A program made the translations under genes and the position numbers. Positions 46,977 to 57,536 of a stretch of 64,000 nucleotides of DNA are shown piece by piece. The notes below the pieces were generated by a model. The model worked only from the letters and a program-made list of their open reading frames with translations, searched no databases and was not told the origin of the DNA. The stretch spans positions 356,669,602 through 356,733,601 of the forward strand of contig OZ005652.1 in the NCBI GenBank assembly GCA_963930645.1, read 5' to 3'. Source of the DNA: Salticus scenicus. Lineage: Eukaryota > Arthropoda > Arachnida > Araneae > Salticidae. Positions within the stretch are counted from its first letter, which is position 1, and each line of letters opens with the position of its first letter.

Positions 46977-48551
46977 CAGTCCGTTAAGAAATTATAAGAC
47001 CACTTTAATTTTGTAAATTATAAGAAAAATAAAGATTCTAATCATAATTTAAATACATAAAATAACATATTGCTCTATATTTTTTTATAATTAGTTTGCA
47101 ATAACTTGGTATAATGCAATAAATGTTTAATTAAAATATATATTAGAAATAAGTGAAAAATAATCTGTTAAGAAAATATAAGACCACTTGTCAAAAAATA
47201 AAATTGTATAAAAAATTAATATGATATTGGCCCTCCATTTATCCTGATGACTTCAAACACTCTGTTTTTCATTGAAGTAACCAGGTGATTAAGTTCAGTT
47301 ATAGAAATATTGCACCATTCTTTTACAATGGCTACTTCCAGTTCATTGGCAGATGAAAATTGCTTATTATTAGCATAAACTTTGCGAGATAATATACCCT
47401 ATAGGTTTTCCATGGGGTTCAAGTCTGGTCTTCGACTTGGCCATGCCAAAACATTATTTTTTTCTTTTTGAAACCACTCCTGTGTGGATTTAGATGTATG
47501 ACAAGCAGCATTATCCTGTTGAAACATCCAGTTAGTACCACCTAATAAAGGTCCAAATGGTATCATATGATCATATAGCATTGACTGATATTGTGTAGAG
47601 TTCATATGAACCGAAATCCACTGTAAATCACGCAACCCCTCATAACTGAAAGCTCCCCAAATCATTACTGATCCTCCACCCATTTGTCGACTGAAGCATT
47701 CTTTTGGTTCCTTCCTCAAGTCATGTCAGTAGTGTTTGTAACCATCGGGACCATCAATGTTAAATTTCTTTTCATCAGAAAATATAATTTATTTCCACTC
47801 ATCGTTTCATGACGTGACATTTTTAGCCGATTTTAATCTTTCTTCTCGATGGCATTTCAATAACTTTGGTTTTTTCTTTAATTTCAGAAATTTCGTATTA
47901 ATATTTAATTTAAGACTCTTCCAGACTGCTACATGTGAAGTTTTCTTTCTGAAACGTTTCGAAATTTCACGAGTTGAAAGACCTATTTTAGTTGACAGTC
48001 GAAATATTTGTCTATTATCACGTGGTGTCAAAATTTTTTTTCTACCCGATCGTTTTATTTTGTTTGAATAATCTTTTCTAATTATGGCATTATGAATGGC
48101 AGTTTTAGAACGGTTCATTAACTTCGCAATATCTCTTTCAGATTTACCAGAACCTTTATAAAATAAAATTTTTCTCACTTCGCACTCCGATAATTCTTTA
48201 CCTCGAGGCATCGTCAAATTAGTCGTAGATAACACATTCAAAATCCAAGCCTTTGCTTCTTAGGTAATGCTTTTACGAAATACTGACGCATGCGCTGTAT
48301 ATTGAGTTTGACGTCATGTATAATATGCTAATTTTCTGTGGTGGTCTTACAATTTCTTAACAATCACAGTCTTTAATTTTTAGAAAAATGAATAAGTTTT
48401 AATGAAATTTAATTTAATTTTATAAGTTGGAATTAGTATAGTATGCGTTTTCTTATCAATTTTAAATACACAACTAAAAATTTGCATATTATGCTCACTT
48501 CTTCAGAAATGCACCAATACGCTTGTGGTCTTATAATTTCTTAACGCACTG
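46977..48551 (-). mobile_element. Tc1-type transposon with IR/DR ends, 1.58 kb
   Basis: Ends CAGTCCGTTAAGAAATTATA and (complement) CAGTGCGTTAAGAAATTATA, flanked by TA at 46975-46976 and 48552-48553. Each end also holds an inner copy of the motif (GTTAAGAAAATATAAGACC near 47,167, and GGTCTTACAATTTCTTAAC near 48,344), the two-direct-repeats-per-end arrangement known from Sleeping Beauty-like Tc1 elements. The transposase lies between the inner repeats, on the minus strand. Confidence 0.93.
47216..48211 (-). pseudogene. Tc1 DD34E transposase with in-frame stops
   Basis: Reading the minus strand, a 331-residue frame starts MPRGKELSE and ends GGPISY then stop. The N-terminal part is a paired-like helix-turn-helix domain (SERDIAKLMNRSKTAIHN, SGRKKILT). 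The catalytic triad is visible: Asp in FSDEKKFN, Asp in FQQDNAACHT and Glu in PDLNPMENL, the last two 34 residues apart (DD34E). GGGSVMIWGAF is conserved. Frame is continuous, but stops occur before and within the first catalytic block (TGA, TAA, TGA between 47,719 and 47,807) and after MENL. At least the TGA codons could come from TGG. Length is near normal for Tc1, so decay is recent to moderate. Confidence 0.93.
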
Positions 48552-48553
48552 TA

Positions 48554-48860
48554 GAGTTCAGCGCTATAGCAAATTGTAGATCTAGAGTACGAGCCCACCA
48601 TGGCTCTTCCTACTTACTCGGCGCATTCTGCACTTAAACTAGAACGAAGCAACCAACTCAGCTTTCGCGCTGATGGTCTCTAGTTCGCATCTCTGTCATC
48701 CGGATACTGCCAAACCTTCCCCTTAGCATCTCGTTCACAGAAGGGCATCGGATGCAGTGCCATCTGTTGATCGGTGGAAGATCGCATCCCACAGAGCCCT
48801 GCCATCTTGACGTACGGTGTCCTTACGGAAAAAACCTCACTGAATCAGCATGAGTTTCTA
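48554..48860. other. G+C-richer island of unknown origin
   Basis: About 300 bp with clearly higher G+C than its surroundings. On the minus strand a 41-codon frame starts MAGLCGMRSSTDQQM and contains MPFCERDAKGKVWQYPDD, ending near 48,678. GTAAGT on the minus strand near 48,614 resembles a splice donor. I recognise no family; it may be an old retroposed transcript, an exon or a repeat. A (GA)n microsatellite follows at about 48,890-48,915. Confidence 0.3.
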
Positions 48861-48882
48861 CAGAATATTTGCAAAATACAAT

Positions 48883-48920
<38 letters not shown>

Positions 48921-49029
48921 GACATAAAAAAAAAAATCTACACTATGGTTAATAGTTCAGATTTTTTTTTTTTTTTATTCTATTTTTAAAGTCAATAAAT
49001 TTTTTAATTAGTCTTTGGCTCACAATTTC

Positions 49030-49838
49030 ATGTTGTCTTAATTGGGACTTCATGGTCACCTAACATTTTAATATCATATGTGTCTTTGGGCTTCACATGT
49101 GCAATTCTATAAGGACCCAGGTATTTAGGTTTGAGTTACATGGCAGTTCCTAATTGGGTATGCTGTATGACAATGAGATCATTGATCTTATAAACGTGGG
49201 CTTTCTTTCTTTTCTTGCTATAGCATTTACTCTTCTTGAATCCTGAGACTATTTTTACATGCCTCTTCACGAAAAGTGTTAAAATGATATAGCATAGAAT
49301 TTATTGTTTCTTCTTCTAAGAGTTGTACTCTTTTATCTTCTTTTCTTCACATGGTTACACCTGTAAGCAACTCAAAGGACGTTGTTTTGGTGCTTCTTGA
49401 TACGGTGGAGTTAATAATTCTCTGGGCAGCGACAACAAACTTCTACTTCTTGTTCGGTTCACCAATCGAAAACTTTGATAATACTCGTATAATAGTAGCA
49501 TAAAGTCTCTCTACCTGTCTGTTCCCCCTTGGAATTACATTTGTGATGGTGACATGTTCAATACCTTCGGAATCATCACAATAATCTTTGAACTTTTTTG
49601 AGGTGAACGAAGCTCCGCGATCAAATATTTTCCTTACAGTGTTGCAAAAAATAGCTTGTTGTTGCTTCAATTTCTGTATAACATCTTGCGAAGAAAGAGA
49701 TGTTAACTGGATATAGCCATGAAAACTTGCTAAAAAAATACACCACTTGCTAAAATCGATAACACTGAATATGTAATTATATTTTTTATTTGCGGTCGGC
49801 AAAGAACCTATAAAATCAATATGATAAGTAGACAACAC
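49030..49838 (-). pseudogene. gypsy-type integrase fragment
   Basis: On the minus strand the open part (49443-49838) reads YHIDFIGSLP, VIDFSKW, then FDRGASFTSKKF and PRGNRQVERL, the Asp, Asp and Glu blocks of a retroviral-type integrase. Further downstream, across frameshifts, fragments such as LLTGV, HTQLGTAM and KYLGPYRI continue the integrase C-terminal part to about 49,030. The spacing between the second Asp and the Glu is 36, one more than usual, with a doubled Asp in YCDDSEG. No LTR, RT or gag is attached, so it is a 5'-truncated fragment of another Ty3/Gypsy family than Gypsy-1 or -2. Confidence 0.85.
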
Positions 49839-49849
49839 TCTAACTCTTA

Positions 49850-50376
49850 CTTCTATATTTTTGCCCCTTCGACCCCCCCTCCCCCTTCACGTCTATCCTA
49901 ATATTTTTTTTTCTCTTTTGAAATTATTTGTAATCTATTTGTAGGTCCCAAAAGCCTATACGCGCCAATTTTGAACGGTTTATTTCTATTTCTACTGTTT
50001 TACCACATCGCCCCCCTCCCTTCCTGGCTTTCCTAAAAAATTTAAAAATTCAAAAATATCCGCAATCGATTTGTAAGTATGTAACCTCTATGTACCAATG
50101 TTGAATGATTTAAATATATTTTTATGTTTTTGCCTTCCCGCCCACATTCATAACTTTACAGTTTTAAAAATATCCTCATTCGACTTGCAGGCTTCTAAAA
50201 TCTACCTGTACCAATTTTGAACGGTATAGCTGTTTTTTTTTTTTTTTTTTTTTGCCCCATAGGTCGCCCCTCCCCCCCCCCCCCAACCGGGACGAATTCC
50301 AAAAATTCTAGAAATTGGTTTTTAGATATTTGTGTGAGCTATCTTTTAGAGCAAAAATCTCATATATATATATGTA
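49850..50376. repeat. degenerate tandem repeats, left of a nested element
   Basis: Units of roughly 120-180 bp start with a TTTTTGCCCC/C-rich block and continue with AATTTTGAACGGTTTA or AAATTGGTTTTTAGATATTTG. Two long C-rich runs (49,866-49,885; 50,268-50,284) occur. Repeats with the same TTCCAGAAATTGGTTTTTAG block continue at 52,704-53,130, after the inserted element. Confidence 0.6.
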
Positions 50377-52701
50377 CAGCCGGAGAAAAAAAAAACGCAA
50401 CACCCGCTGTAATTGCGTTATTAGTTGACGCAGGAACATTTAATAGACATAATTCAACAGGAAATTGCTGAAAATGTCGTCGAATTTTGAATTAGGTGTC
50501 ATCTACATATTAAAATAAGCGCCAACTTCTATTTTTTCAATGGCAACACCCAATTTTGACTTCATATTCGAATTTCTGAGAGTCCGGCAGTGCGGAAAAG
50601 TATTCTGTTTGTATACTATATCTTTAGCCAGTTACTTAATTTTCCAGTTACTTAATTATCCTGATTTCAGTTTATTAGATTTGTAATTTGTATATACTTC
50701 ACTACTTTTTTAGATAATTTTAAGTCTATTTAAATACATTACACTTGCGTTTGGTACAGACAGTACTCTTTAAAAAGAGTGCAGTATTTTTCAAGTAAAA
50801 GTGTCTATTATGGATGTACTGATCACCAATAAACATTAAATTTTCTTTCGTAGGTGTAACATAATGTATGAAATGAAATAATATATATATACGACAACGC
50901 ATAAACCAAATCTTTTTGGATAAATTATTGTAATGTTTCATGAAGTAAATATTAAATAATTTTAACCGCACTTACAAGTTTTGTGTCAGTTGAACTCTTT
51001 GGAATTGTACGATTCGTTTTATAATTTCTACGAAAATATAATTTCTTAATTAACCCTTTCGTGACTGCTGACATAGATTCACGTCATTTGGAAATCTGTA
51101 AATCTGTCAGTGGGCGTTTCTTTCGTAATTTGTGTGTTACATATTTCTTAAGTGTGTACCCAGTGTTCATATTTTTGCGATAAAATATACTATGGATAGA
51201 AATATATTGATTAGAAAGAATATAATTGCAATGTATATCCATTTGAAATATAATTATGAATACAGAAATTTTTTTCTGAAATATTTTATTTTGAGAGAAT
51301 AACGCCCGGAGACGGATCTTACTGTCAAAAAGAAAAAATCCTGCGGTCGCAAAAAGTGTTACAAAATATTTATAAAAGTAAAAGTATATTTTTAAAAATA
51401 TATAAAGTTGAAATATATTAATAAAATTTTAAAGACTAAAGTATCCTTAATATAATAACCCCCCCCCCACACACACACACACTGCAAAATAAATATAAAA
51501 ATAAATAAATAAAAATAAAGCAATATATGAAGCAAATGATTAAACCTTTAACTATGTCTGTAGTTAAGAAACGATTTTACAAGTCTGCCTTGCATTCCAA
51601 TTCCATTTTTTTCCCCTTGTTATTTGACAATTTTTACATTAAACTTATTTTTCTATTTAAAACAGTAAACCCCGCCTATTTAGTTATTTTTTTTTCTTCT
51701 AGTGTTAAAAGATTCAAAATTTATCACCAGTAATCGATGAAGTAAACACCACTTGTGCATATTTTTGTCAACATAAAATAAGAGGTTTAACATGAATTTT
51801 CAATGTCACATTTACTTTTCTGTTCTGTATTGTTTTGTTTTGAAGAACGATGAAGGCGGGGCTTGTCCTGTTTAGAAAACAGGAATTCTTGATGCTGACA
51901 CTAATGTCCAAAAATTATCATTTTTGTTTCATTTTTTTGCGTTTGACGTTCTTGTTATATAATTTGACCCGTAAATAAAAAATAAAAATAGTTTGTTTAA
52001 TTTTCTTTGTTATTTTTTAAGATTTGATTCGTTATCTCGTGCAAAAATTTTATAAGAGACGGCCCCCTAAGCCACTCCAAAAGGAAGATTTATTTATATC
52101 TCGAAAACTAATAACTGGAATGAGCTGCAAATTTGCACACCCATATTTTTGAGTATTAGGATTAATTTTATGTAAAAATTAATATAGATCATAATTCATA
52201 ATTTGTTTAGTATATTTTTATTAATATTTTTTTTTCAGAATTAAAAATATTTTTCAGAATCAAAAGAATGATGGATTATGTTAGGATTTCTTTATTGTAT
52301 CTCGTAATATATATATATATATATATATATATCAAGTTTTTTTTTTTTTGTGACGATATTAATAAAAGTTTGAAGTATGAATTTAACATTAGCCCATTCA
52401 AATTTTGAACGCTTATAATTGTGTGAAAAAATAGGTAAAATATACAATCAATATACTTTTTCGCGTTGTTGCGATCCCAGAAATTCAAATATAAAATAAA
52501 AATGGTGCAATACCATTGAAAAAACAAAGTTGGTGCGCGTTTTAGCAATGTAGACGACCCTCAATTCAAAATTTCAGTTCATTTTCTGAATCTACTCACA
52601 ATTTCCCATCGAATGATACCTATTACATATTTCTACATCGATTAACAGCGAAATTATGTTGAATGTTGCGTTTTTTTTTTTTTTTTTTTTTTTTTCGATT
52701 G
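50377..52701. mobile_element. long-TIR Tc1/mariner-like non-autonomous element (copy 1)
   Basis: Left end CAGCCGGAG + A-run + CGCAACACC, right end TGTTGCG + T-run + CGATTG. The ends pair for some 250-300 bp, and TA flanks at 50375-50376 and 52702-52703. No transposase is readable. It contains a piggyBac-like MITE (51,054-51,358) and sits within a tandem repeat block. An inverted, 5'-truncated relative runs from 60,670 back to about 56,780. Confidence 0.7.
51054..51358. mobile_element. piggyBac-like MITE (copy 2), 305 bp
   Basis: Starts CCCTTTCGTGACTGCTGAC after TTAA (51050-51053) and ends GCGGTCGCAAAAAGTG before TTAC, a one-base-changed TTAA. Homologous to the 1,287-1,588 element in reverse orientation. 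Confidence 0.75.
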
Positions 52702-52703
52702 TA

Positions 52704-52839
52704 CATTGTTTGTTTGCGATATAATTTATTATTTGAAATTACTTTATGCCCTCTACTCCCTTTAGGGACTGAATTTCTAAAATTCCAGAAATTGGTTTTT
52801 AGGTAATTGTATTAGCTATTTTTAGAATAAAACTTTCAC

Positions 52840-52874
<35 letters not shown>

Positions 52875-53215
52875 AGATATTTAGGGTTATGTGAAATCAC
52901 GCTTTGTCCCTTTCCCCCTCTATGGGACCAAATTCCTAAAATTCCAGAAAATATTTTTTAGATATTTGTGCTAGCTATATTTTAAAGCAAACATTTCACG
53001 GATATATTCGTATTTTGTTTAAAATATGAATGATTTTGTGAAATCACGTTTTGCCCTCCCTCTCATCTTTGGGAGTCGAATTTTGAAAAATCGCTTCTTA
53101 ATGGATGTCTACGTAATAGAAGGAACATAGTCACAAATTTTTATGCTTCTACGTCTAGGGGTTTGGGGTGGATGATGTCGAATCACTCACTCACTCAGAA
53201 CACTCGAATTTAAAT
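52704..53215. repeat. degenerate tandem repeats, right of the nested element
   Basis: Three units of about 150-170 bp with TTATGCCCTC/TTTGCCCTCC, GAATTTCTAAAATTCCAG and AATTGGTTTTTAG blocks. Ends with CACTCACTCACTCAGAACACTCG. A T tract of ~33 is at about 52,841-52,873. Confidence 0.6.
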
Positions 53216-53362
53216 ATATAGACACACATATATATAGGGGAGACCAGGGATAGTTGGCATAAAGTTTGGTTTTTGTTTTTTAATTTTGATTTTGATTTTG
53301 ATTTATTTATTTATGATTATTATTATTATTATTATTATTTTTTTTTTTTTTTGTGGAATATC

Positions 53363-53393
<31 letters not shown>

Positions 53394-53701
53394 AGAAATC
53401 TTAACAATTTAGCTAACAATTATGCATGACAATTTAGTTATATATGTGTTTAAGCAACCCGAAAACAAAAACTTTCCCAAAATTTTGTAACTGTGCCATC
53501 TAATTTCGCACTCGCTGTGAGATCGCACAGTCGTAGGGAGTATTCGACCTAGCGTGATATGGCTGAAAATACTTATGCAGAACGAATTAAAGCTAAATCA
53601 ATTTTTACGCGCTGATACACTAAATGAAATGCATATTTTATTAATTATTATTATTATTATTATTATTTTTTATAATATTATTTTTAATAAAGTATTTAAT
53701 T
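53216..53701. other. AT-rich spacer with microsatellites
   Basis: (TTGATT)n and (TTA)n near 53,282-53,340, a T tract then an A tract at 53,340-53,387, and (TTA)n near 53,641-53,667. No gene. Confidence 0.6.
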
Positions 53702-53840
53702 CAGGGATGGAACACGGGCGCAGAATTTATACCACTGTCAATATAAGAAAAATTCCTTCTTCTTAAATCAACGATATTATAGGTAGAGAAATTTCTTAAT
53801 CAGATTCCGGTATGAATTCTGCGCCCATGTTCCATCCCTG
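53702..53840. mobile_element. hAT-like MITE, 139 bp
   Basis: Inverted repeats of about 32 bp: left begins CAGGGATGGAACACGGGCGC, right ends GCGCCCATGTTCCATCCCTG. TTAATT flanks both sides (53696-53701, 53841-53846). The CAGGG start is usual for hAT elements, which make 8-bp duplications; only six bases match here. Confidence 0.65.
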
Positions 53841-53846
53841 TTAATT

Positions 53847-54476
53847 TCTATTCTTGATAATAAATTATATATATTAGAGTGTAAAATATTCTATGAGCAG
53901 TATATGAATATTTCAAAACATTCATTTATTAATAGATTATATAGAAAGCTCAAACAAATCTGTCATTTGAACATAGTCTCTTTAATGTAAATTGAAAATA
54001 TTTGTCTTTCTCGTCTTCCATCCGAGTGAGACGAATGTTACTTTCTTTTCAACGCTTGAAAATAAAATAGGGTGACATTTCCGCTACGAGGGAAAAAAAA
54101 AATAAATAAGGGGAAAAAAAAATCATTTATTTCTGTAAAATAAAAATTAATATTTTCCTCGGATCTCTTTTCTATCGCTTAAATCAACAATTTAAAGTGG
54201 AATTTATAATTTTATATATACATATATATATTGAAATTCTCGAAATTAAAATAAAAATAGCAGAAATATATAACTGGACAAAGAAATTTCTTTTTGTAAA
54301 TTTCTAAATATATATTTTTTTTTCCTTAAAGTAAACTAGGGATCTCTGTGTCCTACTCACTCCGCTCAGCAATCCTAGACTTGCTTCGCTTATTAACCCC
54401 TACTGGGCTCTATCCGCCTGTTCACTGCTTTGCCTTTCACTGAGTAGGAATATTGCTTTTCAGTTTTAGTACATTC

Positions 54477-54513
<37 letters not shown>

Positions 54514-54677
54514 TTGCCACTATTTGGCTATGAATCTTTTGGTATAATTACATGTAATATGTGTGTATGTATATATTCTTTTTCTTCCAAAATTCATTAT
54601 AAGCAAGCTATAATTTGGTTATATTTTTTATATTTACATTTGTATTACAAGTTTTCTGAAAAAGTAACTGACTTTAG
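53847..54677. other. spacer, no gene seen
   Basis: A G+C-richer patch at about 54,335-54,450 (ACTCACTCCGCTCAGCAAT) and a T tract near 54,480-54,508. No frame with a known motif. Confidence 0.45.
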
Positions 54678-54841
54678 CAGGGTTCCCACGGCCACGCCTT
54701 TTTTCAAGAACTCTTGCACCAGATTAAGTTTAAGATAAATTTATTCTTAAATATACAGTGTACACCTATTAAGAAGAAATTTATTTTTAGATGACACTGG
54801 TGTATGAGTCCTTAAATAAAAATCGGGCCGTGGGAACCCTG
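54678..54841. mobile_element. hAT-like MITE, 164 bp
   Basis: Ends CAGGGTTCCCACGGCC and GGCCGTGGGAACCCTG are exact inverted repeats. TTTAG flanks both sides (54673-54677, 54842-54846). The CAGGGTTCCCAC start is common in hAT-type MITEs. Non-coding. Confidence 0.75.
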
Positions 54842-54904
54842 TTTAGACTTGGAAACTAGATATCCAAAATAGTTTTCTTATGATCTGTATTTTTTATTAC
54901 TTTT

Positions 54905-55970
54905 ACTTTCTCTTACCCATAAGGTAGAGAAAGTATTGTTTTTGGGTCAAATTTTCGAACGCGAGATTTTGTTATATTTACACGTTTTGAGGTCCACTGA
55001 ATACGAAAATCATGTTTTTAGCAAATGGTCTGTGTGTATGTCTGTGTGTCTGTCTGTGTGTATGTCTGTGTGTCTGTGTGTCTGTCTGTGTGTCTGTCTG
55101 TTATCAGCATATCTCAAAAACAAATTATAGCAGAAAGTTCAAACTTGGTATTCTAAATGTGTATCATACAGGGATGCTACAGTAAGCTTTTCGTTAAGAT
55201 CAAACAAATGGTTCGTATACAGGGACAATCAAGAGAATTCTAATACATTACGTCTATGGGGGGAAATTGCAGGTAAGTAGAGTTTAACGTCTATAGACTG
55301 CACTAAACCAAATGAAACGAATATATATTTTTTGTAATAGAGATAGTTAACTGGGAAAAAAAAATTGTGTATGTAGGAGCCTCGCCTCCCCCCTGGGGGG
55401 AAGTCCCCCCTCGAGGGGAGTAAATTTTCATGATGGGTATCTTTCAAAAGAGCTCGTCAATACCTTTAAAACGAATGTTTGAACCATCGATCTGCGATAA
55501 TTTAAAACAAAGTTATCGATTTTTTTCACTTTTAACGAAAAAAAAAAACTTACAAAAAAAAAATCGTATTTTTTTTTTTTTTTTTTATTTTAAATATTGA
55601 GAATAAAATGGACTTTTTTTTTATATTTAGTGTTACACTACTTCTCTAATATGGAAATCGTCTGCATTATCATAAAAGATAATTTTTTCAAATAATAATT
55701 TTAATAAATTATTTTTTAAAAAGAGAATTATTTTTTAATAACCGAATTAAATTTTATATAAATCTAGGTGCATTAATGAAACGGGGGGTTGAGGGGGGCG
55801 GCAGCCCCCTCACACAGAATTAATTATCATATGAAACTCTTCCGAAGCCTAATTTGATTTGTTTAACATAGGTTTACATAACATGGTTATCTTATCTCTT
55901 AATCTCCAACCTATATTTATAGTATTAAATTTCAGGGTAAGAGAAAGTCGTGTGAGTGACACACCAGATT
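54905..55970 (-). mobile_element. Helentron/DINE-like element, copy D, reverse strand
   Basis: In reverse orientation it begins AATCTGGTGTGTCACTCACA followed by ACTTTCTCTTACCC; the exact complement of that 14-mer lies at 55935-55948 on the plus strand and the same 14-mer at 54905-54918. At the 3' end it closes a hairpin, ACTTTCTC...GAGAAAGT (54905-54934). A (TCTGTGTG)n microsatellite at about 55,028-55,101 lies just inside, as in copies A and C, and the tail keeps ACACGTTTTGAGGTCCACTG. Two G+C-rich hairpin regions (near 55,380-55,425 and 55,783-55,812) occur inside. Non-coding. Confidence 0.6.
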
Positions 55971-56250
55971 ATTTTTTTTATTATCATCCTTGTAAGCGCT
56001 CATACTTCTTTCGCAGACATGTCAAATATATATTTTGTTTTTTTTGAGGAAAAGTTTCTAATATCTAAACATTCTGAAAGAGAGGGAGGGAGGGAAATCT
56101 AATATATAATTTGCAGCTTTTTTTTTTTTTTTTTTTTCCTTTAAAGTGTATTTGCATTTTTTATTTAAAAACATATTTTAAAATACTTTAGATATATTTT
56201 GGCCTAAAAGGAAATATATATATATATATATGTATACATATATATATATA

Positions 56251-56436
56251 TAGTAAGACCCCGCTTAACGCGAGGGATACGTTCCATCAAAGTAGAGCGT
56301 AATGTGAAACAGCGCGCGCACAATTTCAGGGAATCCCCGTACTGCTGCGAGCAATTTCGGGGAATCCACAGGGGAAATAAAAGAGCACTAAACCGAAACA
56401 GCGCTACATGCAACAGCGTGAAGCGGGGTCTTACTG
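56251..56436. mobile_element. pogo/Tigger-like MITE, 186 bp
   Basis: Left AGTAAGACCCCGCTTAACGCG and right GAAGCGGGGTCTTACTG are inverted; TA flanks lie within a TATATA run. The CCCCGCTTAACGCGAGGGAT and ATACGTTCC blocks match the outer part of pogo/Tigger elements. Non-coding. Confidence 0.72.
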
Positions 56437-57301
56437 TATATATAGTCAAATTCAAACTCATTTATAATAAGGGCATCTTCTAATTTCACACTGATAAAAT
56501 TATACCACCACAGAATTAAACATTTCTATCATACATTTCATATTATTTCTAATTATAGGAAGAAAAGAGTTCATCAACTGTTATAAAGAATCTAGTAAAT
56601 TTTATCCTTCGTTATTTTAAGATGAAAGCAGTAGAGAATTAAAAATTGAAGCTGTAGGAGAATTTTCAAAATTAAAATAATAATAAATAACTTTTTTAAA
56701 CTTGTTTATTTCATATAACAAAGAATAATAGAATACAGAGTGTATATTTATTATATTATGTTTAAAAAGAAAATTTTAAGTATATTTTTATTAAGTACTT
56801 AGTAGAGAGTAATAAAGTGAATTACTAAATCGAAAATGTACAGAATTATGACCTATATTATTTTTTATATAAAATGAATCCTAATGCTGAAAAATATGGG
56901 TATGTAAATTTGCAGCTCATTCCATTTATTAGTTTTCGAGATATAAATAAATCTCTCTTTTGGAGAAGTTTAGGGGTTTGGAGTTCTCTCTTTTAAAATT
57001 TTGCATGTGATAACGAAGAAAACCTTCAAACATAATAGGGAATATTAAACAAAATATTTTTAGTTTTTATATGCGGGTCAAACTTTATACAACAACAATG
57101 TCAATCGCAAACAAATGCAACAAAAAAGACGATTTTTGGACATTAGTAATAGCAAAAAAGCAGAGTTGGATGTCAACTCATAAAGAAAAAAAAAAAAAAA
57201 GAAAAAAAGAAAAAAAGGCTCCTTTGCCACCACTATATTTAGAGAGAAATGATTAATGTGTTTTTGCATTAAAATGTGGCCATTAATACGGTAAGAGATT
57301 A

Positions 57302-57515
57302 CACATTTGCCAACCATCTCATTATGAACCGTACAATTTTTAGTATCCGCCTTTTTTTTTTCACACCAATAACTTTTTAGAATAATTATAGTCTTATTTA
57401 ATTGTAACAGCATTTGGAGAGAATAACTCTAAAAATATAGTGGTGTGAGAAAAGGGGCGTTTTTTCAGGGGGCGTTAACAATTGTACGGTTATTAATGAG
57501 ATGGTTGGCAAGTAT
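57302..57515. mobile_element. foldback MITE, 214 bp, with 7-bp TSD
   Basis: Inverted arms: CATTTGCCAACCATCTCATT and AATGAGATGGTTGGCAAGT, continuing with ACCGTACAATT and CACACCA blocks. GAGATTA flanks both sides (57295-57301, 57516-57522). Class unclear; a 7-8-bp TSD would suit hAT. Confidence 0.6.
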
Positions 57516-57536
57516 GAGATTATTGTACAAAGATAA

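Noticed and set aside
47757..48071. 104-codon plus-strand frame
   Set aside because: Antisense shadow of the Tc1 transposase.
54936..55130. Cys/Val/Ser-rich 64-codon frame
   Set aside because: Translation of the (TCTGTGTG)n microsatellite in copy D.
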